NCBI RefSeq assembly: GCF_900099965.1
Contig: NZ_FNDJ01000015.1
Coordinates: 124,001-188,000, forward strand
Direction: 5' to 3'
From: Nonomuraea jiangxiensis
GTDB lineage: Bacteria > Actinomycetota > Actinomycetes > Streptosporangiales > Streptosporangiaceae
Length of the DNA: 64,000 nt
Shown: in pieces, positions 7,409 through 16,135 of the stretch
How positions within the stretch are numbered: position 1 is the stretch's first letter
Layout of the letters: every line of letters begins with the position of its first letter
Position numbers and translations under genes: made by a program
The notes under the pieces: model-generated
Databases searched by the model: none
What the model was told of the DNA's origin: nothing
What the model saw: only the letters and a program-made list of their open reading frames with translations

Positions 7409-8179
7409 CTATGAGTCGAGGAAGTCCGCCACGATCGCGGCGAACTCGGCCGCCCGGTGCTCCAGCGGGATCAGCCCGTCCTCGATCACCGCCCGCGTGC
7501 TGCCGGGCAACCGGGTGGCCAGCCGGTCCAGCTCGGGGAAGGCGAACGGATCCCCGGCGGACCCGACCAGCAGCACCGGGCAGCGGATCAGCCCCACGCG
7601 CTCCTCCATCCGGTACGCGGCCACCGCCTGGTGCCCCCGTTCCACCTCGGGCAGCACGGTGAGCGCGTCGCGGACGTACCGGTTGAGCAGCCGCCACGGA
7701 TAGTACGGCGCCCGGTTGCGCCACAATGCGGCCAGGTGGGAGCCGTCGGGGCTCTCGCTGACGGCGTCGATGGGCGGCCGGTCGCGGCGAAGCAGCCGGC
7801 CCTCTTGGTCGACCATCGGCGTGGACGACAGCACCAGCCGCGACACCCGCTCGGGGGCGCGCGCCGCCACCTCGACCGCCACCACCCCGCCCGTGTGGTG
7901 CCCCGCGACGGCGGCCGTGTCCAGGCCGAGCGCGTCCATCAGGGCGAGCACGCCGGCGGCGTAGTCCTCGATGGAGTGGCGCGGGGGAGGGGCGGAGTTG
8001 CCGAACCCGAGCGTGTCCATCGCCACGGCCCGCCGCGTGCGGCCGAGCAGCGGCAGCACCTCGCGGTACTCGTCCCAGGACCGGGGCGACTGGTGCAGCA
8101 GGAGCACCGGCTCGCCCGTGCCGCACGCGGCGTAGTGGATCTGGCCGAAACGGGTGTCGGCATAGCCGAACCTGATCAT
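7409..8179 (-). CDS. Alpha/beta hydrolase with His at the nucleophile position
   Basis: 256 residues from the ATG giving MIRFGYADTRFG; an upstream start at 8224 would add 15 residues. Alpha/beta-hydrolase fold: LLLHQSPRSW oxyanion region, AMDTLGFGNS strand, and the elbow VAGHHTGG near residue 93, where the expected G-x-S-x-G reads G-H-H-T-G. An acidic residue (SAGDPF) and a late region around LIPLEHRAAE, where the catalytic His would be expected, are present. The missing Ser means it is not a classical esterase; GHHTG-type members exist among haloalkane-dehalogenase-like proteins, but the reaction is unknown. It converges with the LuxR remnant, with 7 bases between the stops. Confidence 0.85.
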   Translation of the reverse strand: MIRFGYADTRFGQIHYAACGTGEPVLLLHQSPRSWDEYREVLPLLGRTRRAVAMDTLGFGNSAPPPRHSIEDYAAGVLALMDALGLDTAAVAGHHTGGVVAVEVAARAPERVSRLVLSSTPMVDQEGRLLRRDRPPIDAVSESPDGSHLAALWRNRAPYYPWRLLNRYVRDALTVLPEVERGHQAVAAYRMEERVGLIRCPVLLVGSAGDPFAFPELDRLATRLPGSTRAVIEDGLIPLEHRAAEFAAIVADFLDS

Positions 8180-8363
8180 CCGCAGCTCCCAGGTCCGGCC
8201 AGCCCCGGTCGGCGCCCGCCCCACCGCCCGGAGCGGGCCGGAGGGACAGGGCCGTACGAGGCGGGGTCCGACGACAAAGCGCCCGACGATAAAGTGCAGG
8301 ACGATCCGGCGCCGGACACCACAGTGCCGAACGATCCGGGGCCGGACGATCCGGGGCCCGGCG

Positions 8364-8819
8364 TCAGAGGCCGGCGGCCTCCCGCAGGCCCTTGATGTCG
8401 ATCTTCCGCATGCCCAGCATCGCCTGCATGGCCTGCTGCGCCCTGACCGGGTCGGGGTCGGTCAGCAGCTCGGGCAGCGCCTTGGGGATGATCTGCCAGG
8501 ACAGCCCCCACCGGTCCGTCAGCCAGCCGCACTGCAGCTCCTTGCCGCCCTCGGTGAGCTTCGCCCACAGCTCGTCGACCTCCTCCTGCGACTCGCAGTC
8601 CACGTAGAGGGAGATCGCCGGGGTGAACGTGTACTGAGGGCCGCCGTTCATGGCCAGGAACCGCTGCCCCGCCAGCTCGAAGGTGACCATCATCGCCGGC
8701 CCCGCCTCACCCTGGCGGTGCACGTCGATGATGCGCGAGTCCTCGAAGAGCGAGGTGTAGAACGTGGCGGCCTCCTCGGCCTGGTTGTCGAACCAGAGGT
8801 ACGTGGTGACCTTCTGCAT
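8364..8819 (-). CDS. VOC-family protein, PhnB-like (glyoxalase fold)
   Basis: 151 residues beginning MQKVTTYLWFDNQAEEA after a GGAGGGT ribosome site. It matches the PhnB / '3-demethylubiquinone-9 3-methyltransferase-like' VOC group: paired beta-alpha-beta modules, GGPQYTFTPAISLYVDCES, then CGWLTDRWGLSWQIIP. These small proteins are predicted metal-dependent but their substrate is mostly unknown. Some members act in resistance to small molecules. The longer open frame upstream (to 9149) has no ribosome site and is antisense noise. Monocistronic. Confidence 0.87.
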   Translation of the reverse strand: MQKVTTYLWFDNQAEEAATFYTSLFEDSRIIDVHRQGEAGPAMMVTFELAGQRFLAMNGGPQYTFTPAISLYVDCESQEEVDELWAKLTEGGKELQCGWLTDRWGLSWQIIPKALPELLTDPDPVRAQQAMQAMLGMRKIDIKGLREAAGL

Positions 8820-9001
8820 GGTGCAACCCTCCATCTCGGTTGTGCTTTCGTCAACGCGTCGAACACGTCCCCAGCACATCGACACACCACTCGCAGAATT
8901 TTTTCGCCGGGTTCGGCCCCTGCCCACCGTGGCGATCGTCTCACCCACCCAGGGGTGCGAACGGAGGGCCGCGCGCGTTCCCGGGCGTACGGCGGCCGGG
9001 A

Positions 9002-9850
9002 TCAGGGTGCGGTCAGTGCCGCGTCGATGGCCGCGCCGTTGCGGTCCAGCCACGCCTCGCACCGCTTGATCTGGTCGCCGACGCCCTCCGCCCACATCCG
9101 TGCCCAGCCGCCGCCCCGTTCCTCGGCGATGTGCCTCATCGAGAACCACGAGCGCCGCGTCCGCAGCACGGCCACCTCGACCAGCCGCGAGCGGTCGGCG
9201 TCCGACATCCCGTAGGCGTCGGCCAGGATCCGGCAGCGGCGCGGCACGTCCACCTCCCGCAGCAGCGGGTCGGCGTCGGCGGGGTCACCCAGCGGCGCCC
9301 AGTACAACATCGTGTTGTACATCTCGTCCACCTTGGAGGCCGGCCGGGCGAGGTCGAAGTCGATCAGCGCCGCCGCCCGGCCGTCCCGGAACACGATGTT
9401 GTCCGGCGTGTAGTCCGCGTGTCCCATCACCTCTGCCGGGTACGGCGGCGCGGGCGGCAGGTCCGGCGGCCGGGAGACCCCCTGGTCGGGCCGGATCCCG
9501 TCGGGCATGACGAAACCCGCGACGGCGTCGTGGTAGTCGCGTACCAGCCGCCCGACGGAGGCCAGCCGCTCCTCGTCGGCGATCCAGGCGGGCCGCGGCC
9601 GGCCGGCGACCTCGCCGGGCACGAAGGTCAGCACCTCGCGCCCGGCCGCGTCGATGCCGAGCAGCCGCGGAGCGCCCTCGAACCCGGCCTCCTCCAGGTG
9701 ACGCAGCAGCGCGTGGACCAGCGGCGCGTTGGAGCCGACCGGGCGGCGCACGGTGTCGCCGACGCGCACGACCCCCTCGGTGACGTCACCGCCGAGGAGC
9801 GGGATCTCGGGCTGGGACTCGGACGGTTCGACGTACGTTGAGGCGTTCAT
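9002..9850 (-). CDS. Aminoglycoside/choline kinase-like phosphotransferase
   Basis: 282 residues, ATG followed by NASTYVEPSESQPEIPLLGG. APH/ChoK kinase fold: N-lobe with VRVGDTVRRP and EVLTFVPGEV (hinge), then catalytic loop MGHADYTPDNIVF, in which the Asp acts as base (HxDxxxxN), and the metal-binding IDFDLA. Substrate unknown: family members phosphorylate aminoglycosides, macrolides, homoserine or hydroxy compounds. No neighbouring resistance gene is present. Tryptophan-rich C-terminal half (RSWFSMRHIAEE) is typical of the actinobacterial APH-like group near sigma or efflux genes. Confidence 0.85.
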   Translation of the reverse strand: MNASTYVEPSESQPEIPLLGGDVTEGVVRVGDTVRRPVGSNAPLVHALLRHLEEAGFEGAPRLLGIDAAGREVLTFVPGEVAGRPRPAWIADEERLASVGRLVRDYHDAVAGFVMPDGIRPDQGVSRPPDLPPAPPYPAEVMGHADYTPDNIVFRDGRAAALIDFDLARPASKVDEMYNTMLYWAPLGDPADADPLLREVDVPRRCRILADAYGMSDADRSRLVEVAVLRTRRSWFSMRHIAEERGGGWARMWAEGVGDQIKRCEAWLDRNGAAIDAALTAP

Positions 9851-9939
9851 CGTTTCCCTGGGGCGGAGGGTCGGCAAGGGGCGAACTCGTGATCTTACGT
9901 GAGCGCGGGCCGAGGGCCCCAGCCCTTTTCGCCCGGGCC

Positions 9940-10840
9940 TCAGCCGGTGGCGATCCCGGGCAGCGCCAGGGCGCTCATCGGGTCCGAGTACTCGGCCAGT
10001 AGGCGGGCCCGGCCGGTGCCGACGTCGACGCCGTACAGGCGGGTGCCGCCCTCGTGCTGGAAGATGATCGTGACCTCCGATGCGCCGCGCCACAGGCCGG
10101 TGCCGACCACGCCGCTGCCCTTGGCGCCCGGCAGGCCGCGGACGGCGACCTTCCGCAGCGTGCGCCCGGTCCTGGCGTCGAGCACGGTGAGCATGCGCTT
10201 CTGGTGCTCGGGGAACTCGAACGCGGCCACCGTCCGGCCGTCCGGGGCGGTCTCGCTGAACATGATGAACACCCCGTCGAAGCGCACCGGCCGGCCGCCC
10301 TCCGTGACCGGCATCCGCCACAGGTCGGTCTTGCGGTAGCGGACCAGCTCGGCGATGCCGTCCTTGATGGCGACCACCTCGTACGCGCCGTTCACCTGCC
10401 GGGTCCTGCCGGTGCGCAGATCGATCAGCAGCGCGGGGTCCTTGGTGCCCTCCTTCGGGTCGAAGATCAGGTAAGGGCCATCGTCGGAGAGCGCGAGCAT
10501 CGAGCCGATGCCGATCCGCTCCGGCCCTATCTTGACGGGCGAGGTCACCGCCGTGCCGCCTACCAGGTCGCGTACCACGTGCGCCTGCTTCGCCCGGCTG
10601 TAGTAGGCGAGCAGGTGCCCGTCCCGGCTGATCGCGACGGGCACGCTCGGGCCGTCGCCGGTGCCCACGTGCGCCTGCGGCACCCGGTAGGTGGTGCCGT
10701 CGCGGGTCACGACCCGCCACTCGACCGCGCCGCAGTCCGGCGTCCGCCCACATGGCCTCCGGTAGGCGTAACCGAGCGGCCCCACCGCGGCGTCGGGCAG
10801 GTCGGGCACCGGGTCCACCCTCTGCGCCCGGCGGGCCGGC
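9940..10840 (-). pseudogene. Beta-propeller (WD40-like) protein missing its N-terminal membrane anchor
   Basis: The frame that ends at 9940 encodes about 290 residues of propeller-like repeats: AISRDGHLLAYYSRA, IGSMLALSDDGPYLIFDPKE, GLWRGASEVTIIFQHEGG and a closing MSALALPGIATG. In actinomycetes, SigE-family sigma genes are commonly followed by a propeller protein with an N-terminal transmembrane helix that probably acts as anti-sigma or sensor. Here no start codon, ribosome site or TM segment precedes the propeller; the frame runs straight on from sigma region 4. The boundary given (10840) is approximate. It looks like a deletion joining the two genes. Confidence 0.6.
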
Positions 10841-11264
10841 GCGTGATGGGCCTGGCTCTTGACGGTGCCGGGCGAGCAGCCGAGCACCTCGGCCGTCTGC
10901 GCCTCGGTCAGGTCCTCCCAGAAACGCAGCGCGATCACCGCCCGCTGCCTGGGCGCCGGCCTGGCCAGCGCCCGGCGCGGCACGATGCGGTGCAGCGCGG
11001 TGTCGTCGTTGGAGACCCCGCGCTCGGCAGCTCCGGCCGGGGCCGGCGCCGCCAGGAGATGTACTGGTTGACGAGCGCCTTCCGTGTGTACGCCTCGGGA
11101 CTGCCGCCCCCGGACAGCCTGGACCACTGGCGGGCGACCTTGATCAGAACGGTCTGCAGCAGGTCCTCGGCGAGGTGCGCGTCTCCCGTGGGCAGGTACG
11201 CCGTCCGCATCAGCGCCTGCTGGCGGGCGAGCACGAACTCCCGGAAGTCGTCGTGACGATCCAA
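10840..11264 (-). pseudogene. SigE-family ECF sigma factor, frameshifted and fused downstream
   Basis: A TTG at 11264 behind GAGAGGAG gives (M)DRHDDFREFVLARQQALMR, then LAEDLLQTVLIKVARQWSR (region 2) and YTRKALVNQYISWRRRPRP. Near 11025 the frame must shift to continue with DTALHRIVPRRALARPAPRQ, then the region-4 helix LTEAQTAEVLGCSPGTVKSQ. Normal SigE-type proteins are about 165-175 residues and end soon after that motif; here translation would run into the propeller protein. One frameshift plus a missing junction implies a non-functional pair or sequence errors. Confidence 0.72.
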
Positions 11265-11447
11265 GGTGATCTCCTCTCTCCCGTTTCCAACGCGGCCCAC
11301 CGGGCGAAAGGTTGCGACGTCCCCTCTAACGATCTCCAAGCGGTTTCTAAGGCAATCCCAAGGTTCGCCGACGGTGTGCCGAAGGCGGGGCCGGTTGGGT
11401 GGGTCCCAGCCGCCGGCCCACGGTGCCGGGGCGGAAAGGGGAAGGTC

Positions 11448-11894
11448 ATGTGGAGGCGAAGGGCTGCCCTGGTGGCCGGGGCGCTCGTGGTGGTCGGGAT
11501 GGTCGGGCCGGGAGCGCCGGTCGCCGCCGAGCAGCGGGTCGCTGACGACCCGTGCGGCAGGTCATCGGTGGTCACGCATGCCGACAAGCTCAAGCTGGCG
11601 GCTCAGGAGGGAGTCCGGGAGCGCGAACGCGCCGAGGGAGGCACGCAGATCGAGGTCCCGGAGCTGGCCCGCGGCCTGGCCGCCGAGCTGGGCATCGGCC
11701 TGGACGAGGCGACCACGGTCGCGAAGAGGCTCCTGTCGCTGTCCAGCGGGGGACGCGGGCTGAACCGGGACTCGGCGGAGTTCCGCGCCGTGGCCAGCGG
11801 CCTGGGGATCTCGGTGGAGCGGCTGGTGGAGGCGCTGACCGCCATCAAGCGGGCCGCGGCCGGCCCCGCGGAGGGCAAGTCCGCGGGCTCCTGA
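11448..11894 (+). CDS. Secreted helical protein of unknown function
   Basis: 148 residues. The ATG at 11448 follows AAAGGGGAAGG. A signal peptide with a charged start (MWRRRAALVAGALVVVGMVG) and cleavage near VAAEQ is followed by a mostly helical mature part with two similar stretches, LAAELGIGLDEATTVAKRLL and VASGLGISVERLVEALTAIK. Repeats of the type 'LGxSxxxLxxALxxxK' occur in many secreted actinobacterial proteins of unknown role. It lies ~140 bases upstream of an OmpR-type two-component system on the same strand, a common arrangement for genes controlled by, or sensed by, such systems. Confidence 0.78.
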   Translation: MWRRRAALVAGALVVVGMVGPGAPVAAEQRVADDPCGRSSVVTHADKLKLAAQEGVRERERAEGGTQIEVPELARGLAAELGIGLDEATTVAKRLLSLSSGGRGLNRDSAEFRAVASGLGISVERLVEALTAIKRAAAGPAEGKSAGS

Positions 11895-12035
11895 CACGAA
11901 CGGCCGCCGAGCGCCGAACGGCGGTCGCCCTGAGACCGAGCGGGTGCCGCCGCCCGGCCGGGGCGGGGACCGAGGCCGGGCCGCGACCGGGGCCGAGACT
12001 GGGCGGAACGGGTGTGAAGAGGAGAGAGTGGGCGC

Positions 12036-12707
12036 ATGCACGTCCTTGTGGCCGACGATGACGAGGCCGTCCGGCGCTCCCTGACGCACGCGCTCACCCG
12101 CGAGGGTTACCAGGTCAGCACCGCCGCCGACGGCCTGCGCGCGCTCGCGTCCGCGGGCGGCGGCAGGCAGGATGCGGTGGTGCTGGACATCATGATGCCC
12201 GGGCTCGACGGCCTGGAGGTGTGCCGACGGCTGCGGGCCGGGGGAGACCGTACCCCGATCCTCATGCTCACCGCCCGCGACCTGGTCGCCGACCGGGTCG
12301 CGGGCCTCGACGCGGGCGCCGACGACTACCTGGTCAAGCCGTTCGCGCTGGAGGAGCTGCGGGCGCGGCTGCGCGCGCTGCTGCGGCGCAGCGGCCTGGA
12401 CCAGGAGGTCCTCGCCTACGCCGACCTGGAGCTGGACACCGTGGCCTGCCGGGCCAGGCGCGGTTCCCGGGTGCTCGACCTGACCAGGACCGAGTACACG
12501 CTGCTGAAGGTGTTCCTGCGCAACCCGAACCGGGTGCTGAGCCGCGGCCTGATCTTCGACGCCGTCTGGGGGTACGACTTCGGCCCGTCCTCCAACGCGC
12601 TGTGGGTCTACATCAGCTACCTGCGGGCCAAGCTGGAGGCGGGCGGCGAGCCACGGCTGATCCAGACGGTTCGCGGCCTGGGATACGTGCTGCGGGAGGA
12701 GCCGTGA
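12036..12707 (+). CDS. OmpR/MprA-type response regulator
   Basis: 223 residues. Receiver domain residues 1-115 with acidic pocket DDD at 7-9, phospho-acceptor Asp51 (LDIMMPG), Thr/Ser region MLTAR and Lys101 (LVKPF). Winged-helix output domain follows with LTRTEYTLLKVFLRNPNRVL and SSNALWVYISYLRAKLE, ending in GLGYVLREEP. Layout and length fit the MprA/TcrA-like OmpR group. The last codons overlap the GTG of the sensor kinase (GTGA), so the pair is translationally coupled. Likely targets include the adjacent secreted protein; this is inferred from position. Confidence 0.93.
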   Translation: MHVLVADDDEAVRRSLTHALTREGYQVSTAADGLRALASAGGGRQDAVVLDIMMPGLDGLEVCRRLRAGGDRTPILMLTARDLVADRVAGLDAGADDYLVKPFALEELRARLRALLRRSGLDQEVLAYADLELDTVACRARRGSRVLDLTRTEYTLLKVFLRNPNRVLSRGLIFDAVWGYDFGPSSNALWVYISYLRAKLEAGGEPRLIQTVRGLGYVLREEP

Positions 12708-14032
12708 AGCTGCGTACCCGGGTCGGGCTGGCGGGCGCGGCGGTGGTGGCGGCGGCGCTGCTGGCGGCCTCGCTGGTGCTCTACCCGGCGGCCGCCGCCG
12801 GGCTCGCCGGCCAGCACGACGGGGAGCTGGTACTGGCCGCCGGGCAGGTGCCCCGGATGCTGCAGTCGTTCAAGATCGACGGGGCGCCCCTGCCCACCAG
12901 CCCGGTCGAGGTGGGCAACACCCTGCTGCAGCTCGTCCCGCCCCCCGTCGTGGCCGGCGCCACCCCCGATTTCGTCCCGCTGACCAGCCGGGACGTCGAT
13001 GTCGCGCACGGCGCCGACGTCGCGTACTTCCAGGAGGCCACCCACGCCGGCGTGCGCTATCGCATCTACACCGCCCAGCTGGCCCAGGTCGAGACCGGTC
13101 TCGTGCGCGCCGCGTTCCCGCTCGACCGGGACGCGGCGACGCTCGGGCGGCTGGGCCTGCTGCTGGCGGTCCTCACCTTGGGCGGCGCGGCGATCGCCGG
13201 AGCCGGGGCCCGGCTGGCCGCCGGGCGGGTGCTGAGCCCCATCGGCCACCTCACCGCGGCGGTGGAGCGGATCACCGCCACCCGTACGCTCACCGCCGGC
13301 GGTCTCGACACCGGCGGCCGGGACGAGGTGGCCCGGCTGGCCCGCTCGTTCACCACGATGACCGGCGCGCTGCAGGAGTCGCTGCTGGCCCAGCGCCGCC
13401 TGGTCGCCGACGCCTCCCACGAACTGCGCACCCCGCTCACCAGCCTCATCACCAACCTGGAGCTGCTGGAGGAGGGCCGCGGCACCGCCGATCCGCAGGC
13501 CCCGGCCCTGGTGCACGAGGCCCGCGTCCAGGCCGGCGAGCTGCGCGCCCTGGTCAACGACCTGGTCGAGCTGGCCAGGCACGGGGACAGCCAGATCCAC
13601 ACCGAGGACGTGCGCCTCGACCTGCTCGCCGGGCACGCCGTCGCCCGGGCCACGGCCCGCGCTCCGCGGGTGAAGCTCCGGGCCGAGCTGGCCGAGTGCT
13701 TGGTGCGGGCCGACCCGGACGCCGTCGAGCGGGCCGTGGCCAATCTCGTCGACAACGCGATCAAGTGGAGCCCGCCCGGCGGGGAGGTGGTGGTGCGGGT
13801 GACCCCGCCGGGCACCCTGTCGGTCACCGACCAGGGTCCCGGCATCGCCCCGCAGGACCTGCCCTTCGTCTTCGACCGCTTCTACCGAGCCGACGCGGCC
13901 CGCGCGCTGCCCGGCTCCGGCCTCGGCCTGGCCATCGTCCGCCAGATCGCCGAGGCGCACGGGGGCACCGTCCGCGCCGAGCCCCTCCAGCAGGGCGTAC
14001 GCCTGCTGCTCACCCTCCCTGCGGCCACCTGA
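12704..14032 (+). CDS. Sensor histidine kinase, partner of the OmpR-type regulator
   Basis: 442 residues from the GTG that overlaps the response-regulator stop. TM1 lies near residues 8-30 and an extracytoplasmic sensor of about 110 residues follows. TM2 near 145-170 is followed by a HAMP linker. HisKA has the phospho-acceptor His239 in ASHELRTPLTS. The HATPase domain has N-box NLVDNAIKWSPPGGE, G1 DQGPGIA, F-box FVFDRFYRAD and G2 GSGLGLAIVRQI. All catalytic boxes are intact. The sensor loop has no recognisable ligand domain. Confidence 0.93.
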   Translation: MKLRTRVGLAGAAVVAAALLAASLVLYPAAAAGLAGQHDGELVLAAGQVPRMLQSFKIDGAPLPTSPVEVGNTLLQLVPPPVVAGATPDFVPLTSRDVDVAHGADVAYFQEATHAGVRYRIYTAQLAQVETGLVRAAFPLDRDAATLGRLGLLLAVLTLGGAAIAGAGARLAAGRVLSPIGHLTAAVERITATRTLTAGGLDTGGRDEVARLARSFTTMTGALQESLLAQRRLVADASHELRTPLTSLITNLELLEEGRGTADPQAPALVHEARVQAGELRALVNDLVELARHGDSQIHTEDVRLDLLAGHAVARATARAPRVKLRAELAECLVRADPDAVERAVANLVDNAIKWSPPGGEVVVRVTPPGTLSVTDQGPGIAPQDLPFVFDRFYRADAARALPGSGLGLAIVRQIAEAHGGTVRAEPLQQGVRLLLTLPAAT

Positions 14033-14048
14033 CCCAACCGTCACCCGC

Positions 14049-15506
14049 TCATCGCCCACCGGCCCGGAACATCGAACGGACCCGGGAGGCCGCCGGGCGC
14101 TCCGGGGGGCGGCCGATGCGCCGCAGGGACCGGTCGGCCACGCTCGCCACCAGGAAGACGACGCCGACGCCCATCAGCAGCCGGCTCAGGTCGTGCAGGC
14201 CGATCGTGGTGGCGCCGTGCTTGTAGTAGGCGGCGTTCGCGGCGGCGGCGAGCAGCGCGCCCAGATACATGAAGGTCCGCAGCAGCCCGGCGGAGGAGCC
14301 CATGCGGGTCACGTCGGCCTGCGCGTAGAGGGCGTTCTGGTTGGCCAGGCCGTTGAGGCCCTGGGGGAGGCCGATCAGGGCGCCGACGGCCGCCAGCATC
14401 CAGATCGGCGTCGCGGAGTCGAGCAGCAGCAGGCTGCCGCATCCGGCGATCTGCAACAGGGCGCCGGCCACGAGCTTGCCGCGTACCACGGCGTTGCGCC
14501 CGGTGACGGCGGTGATGACGATGGCCGAGATCGACATCGGCAGCAGGAGCAGCCCGGCGCCGGAGGCGCTAAGGCCGCGCTCCTCCTCCAACCACTGGCT
14601 GAAGCCGTACAGGAACGCGTAGGAGATCGTGAACGCCAGCCACTGGCGGGCATAGGTGGCCAGCAGTGGCGGGTTGCCGCGCAGCACCCGCAGGTCGATG
14701 AACGGATCGGCGGCCCTCAGCTCCCGCCAGGCGAACCCCGCCGCCAGCGCGGTCCCGAGCACCGGCAGCCACCAGTTCGAGACGTCGAGGTCCATCAGGA
14801 ACAGCATGAACGTGACGAGCGTCGCGGCGAACAACACCATGCCCGGGATGTCCAGCCGCCGGGCGGACCCGGCCACAGGCTGCTGCCCGAGCTCCGAGCG
14901 GCGCGGCAGCCGCATCGCCCCCAGCACCAGGCAGGCCGCCGACAGGGGCACGTTCACCAGGAAGATCAGATGCCAGCCGCCGGCGCCGATCAGCAGGCCG
15001 CCCAGGGTCGGCCCGATGACCGCGACGACCTGGTTGGAGATCGACAGCCCGGCCAGGATTCCGCTCGGGCTCGACACGCCGGTCCGCTCGGACTCGGTGC
15101 GCAGCAGGTACATGGAGGCCGGATAGGCCGCGGAGGTGCCCACCCCCAGCAGCACCCGGGACAGGATCAGCACGCCGAGGTTCGGGGCGAGCACGCCCAT
15201 GAGCCCGGCGACGCCGACCAGCGCCGTGCCCGACAGGTAGAGCAGGCGCGGGCCGTAGGAGTCGACCAGCCGGCCGATGACCGGCTGCGCGACCGCCGTG
15301 GCCAGGTAGAGCGCGGACACCAGCCACGCCGTCTGAGAGAGCGGGACGCCGAAGGCCCTGCCGATGGGGACCAGCGCGATCGCGAGCATCGAGGAGTTGA
15401 TCGGGTTCAGGATGGAGCCCAGGATCATCGGCGCGATCAGCTTGCGGTTGAACCCGCCGGTGCCCGCCGACCTCGATCGGCGCAGGCGTTCCGCGACCCC
15501 CATCAT
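14049..15506 (-). CDS. MFS transporter, DHA2-like
   Basis: About 485 residues starting MMGVAERLRRSRSAG. Hydrophobic profile of roughly 12-14 TM helices. MFS motif A between TM2 and TM3 (GRLVDSYGPRLLYLSG) and the motif-C-like segment GILAGLSISNQVVAVIGPTL typical of drug:H+ antiporters are present. Long N-terminal motif LNPINSSMLAIALVPIG is characteristic of the DHA2/EmrB set. The start overlaps the stop of the upstream marR-like gene (ATGA), so the regulator and pump form one coupled operon; expected function is efflux of a compound sensed by the MarR protein. Confidence 0.9.
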   Translation of the reverse strand: MMGVAERLRRSRSAGTGGFNRKLIAPMILGSILNPINSSMLAIALVPIGRAFGVPLSQTAWLVSALYLATAVAQPVIGRLVDSYGPRLLYLSGTALVGVAGLMGVLAPNLGVLILSRVLLGVGTSAAYPASMYLLRTESERTGVSSPSGILAGLSISNQVVAVIGPTLGGLLIGAGGWHLIFLVNVPLSAACLVLGAMRLPRRSELGQQPVAGSARRLDIPGMVLFAATLVTFMLFLMDLDVSNWWLPVLGTALAAGFAWRELRAADPFIDLRVLRGNPPLLATYARQWLAFTISYAFLYGFSQWLEEERGLSASGAGLLLLPMSISAIVITAVTGRNAVVRGKLVAGALLQIAGCGSLLLLDSATPIWMLAAVGALIGLPQGLNGLANQNALYAQADVTRMGSSAGLLRTFMYLGALLAAAANAAYYKHGATTIGLHDLSRLLMGVGVVFLVASVADRSLRRIGRPPERPAASRVRSMFRAGGR

Positions 15507-15952
15507 GTATGCGCCACCTCGTCGAGCAGTTCCATCGCCGTGATGACGGCGCGCAACTGCTCCGGCGTGCCGCGCTCCTGCATGGCCCGCGCCAGCCAGG
15601 CCTGCCGGGCCCGCAGGTCGCCCAGGCGCCGCTCGCCTCCCAGCCCGGTCAGGGTGACCACCTGGCGGCGGCCGTCGGCGGGGTCGGGATGCCGGGCCAC
15701 CAGCCCGGCCTCCTCCAGCGCGATGACGATCTTGGCCATCGACTGCGGCCGGACCTGCTCGGCCACCGCCAGTTCGCTGGCCGAGGCCGGGCCGTGCTTG
15801 TCCAGCCGGGCCAGCACCGAGGCCTGGGCGGGGGACAGATCGCCCGCGCCGTCCAGTGCCGCGAGCCGGCGGCGCAGGCGGCTCAGCACCACCCACACGT
15901 CGCGTGCGGCCTGAGCGGCGGCTTCGGAGACAACCTCGTCCGTTATGTCCAT
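15503..15952 (-). CDS. MarR-family repressor of the adjacent MFS pump
   Basis: 149 residues. Winged-helix HTH core: LSPAQASVLARLDKHGPASA, ELAVAEQVRPQSMAKIVIAL recognition region, then wing RHPDPADGRRQVVTLT. Helical ends form the dimer. It is first in an operon with the MFS gene and overlaps it. The region before the start is AT-rich (ATATTTGTACTATAAAG at 15951-15967), unlike its surroundings, and is the likely promoter/operator for autoregulation. Confidence 0.92.
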   Translation of the reverse strand: MDITDEVVSEAAAQAARDVWVVLSRLRRRLAALDGAGDLSPAQASVLARLDKHGPASASELAVAEQVRPQSMAKIVIALEEAGLVARHPDPADGRRQVVTLTGLGGERRLGDLRARQAWLARAMQERGTPEQLRAVITAMELLDEVAHT

Positions 15953-16135
15953 ATTTGTACTATAAAGTCGACAGCTAAGACTGTGCAATTTGAGGTGTGC
16001 AGCCTGGGGTGCCGATCCCGGGGCTCGACCGGCCGCCTTTCCAGCGCGTTGCCCGATGGCGTGCGGAACCAAACTCGGGCTTCCTGGGTGCCGCACGGTC
16101 ACCCTGGAATCTGAAATCCGACGTACGGTGACGAA

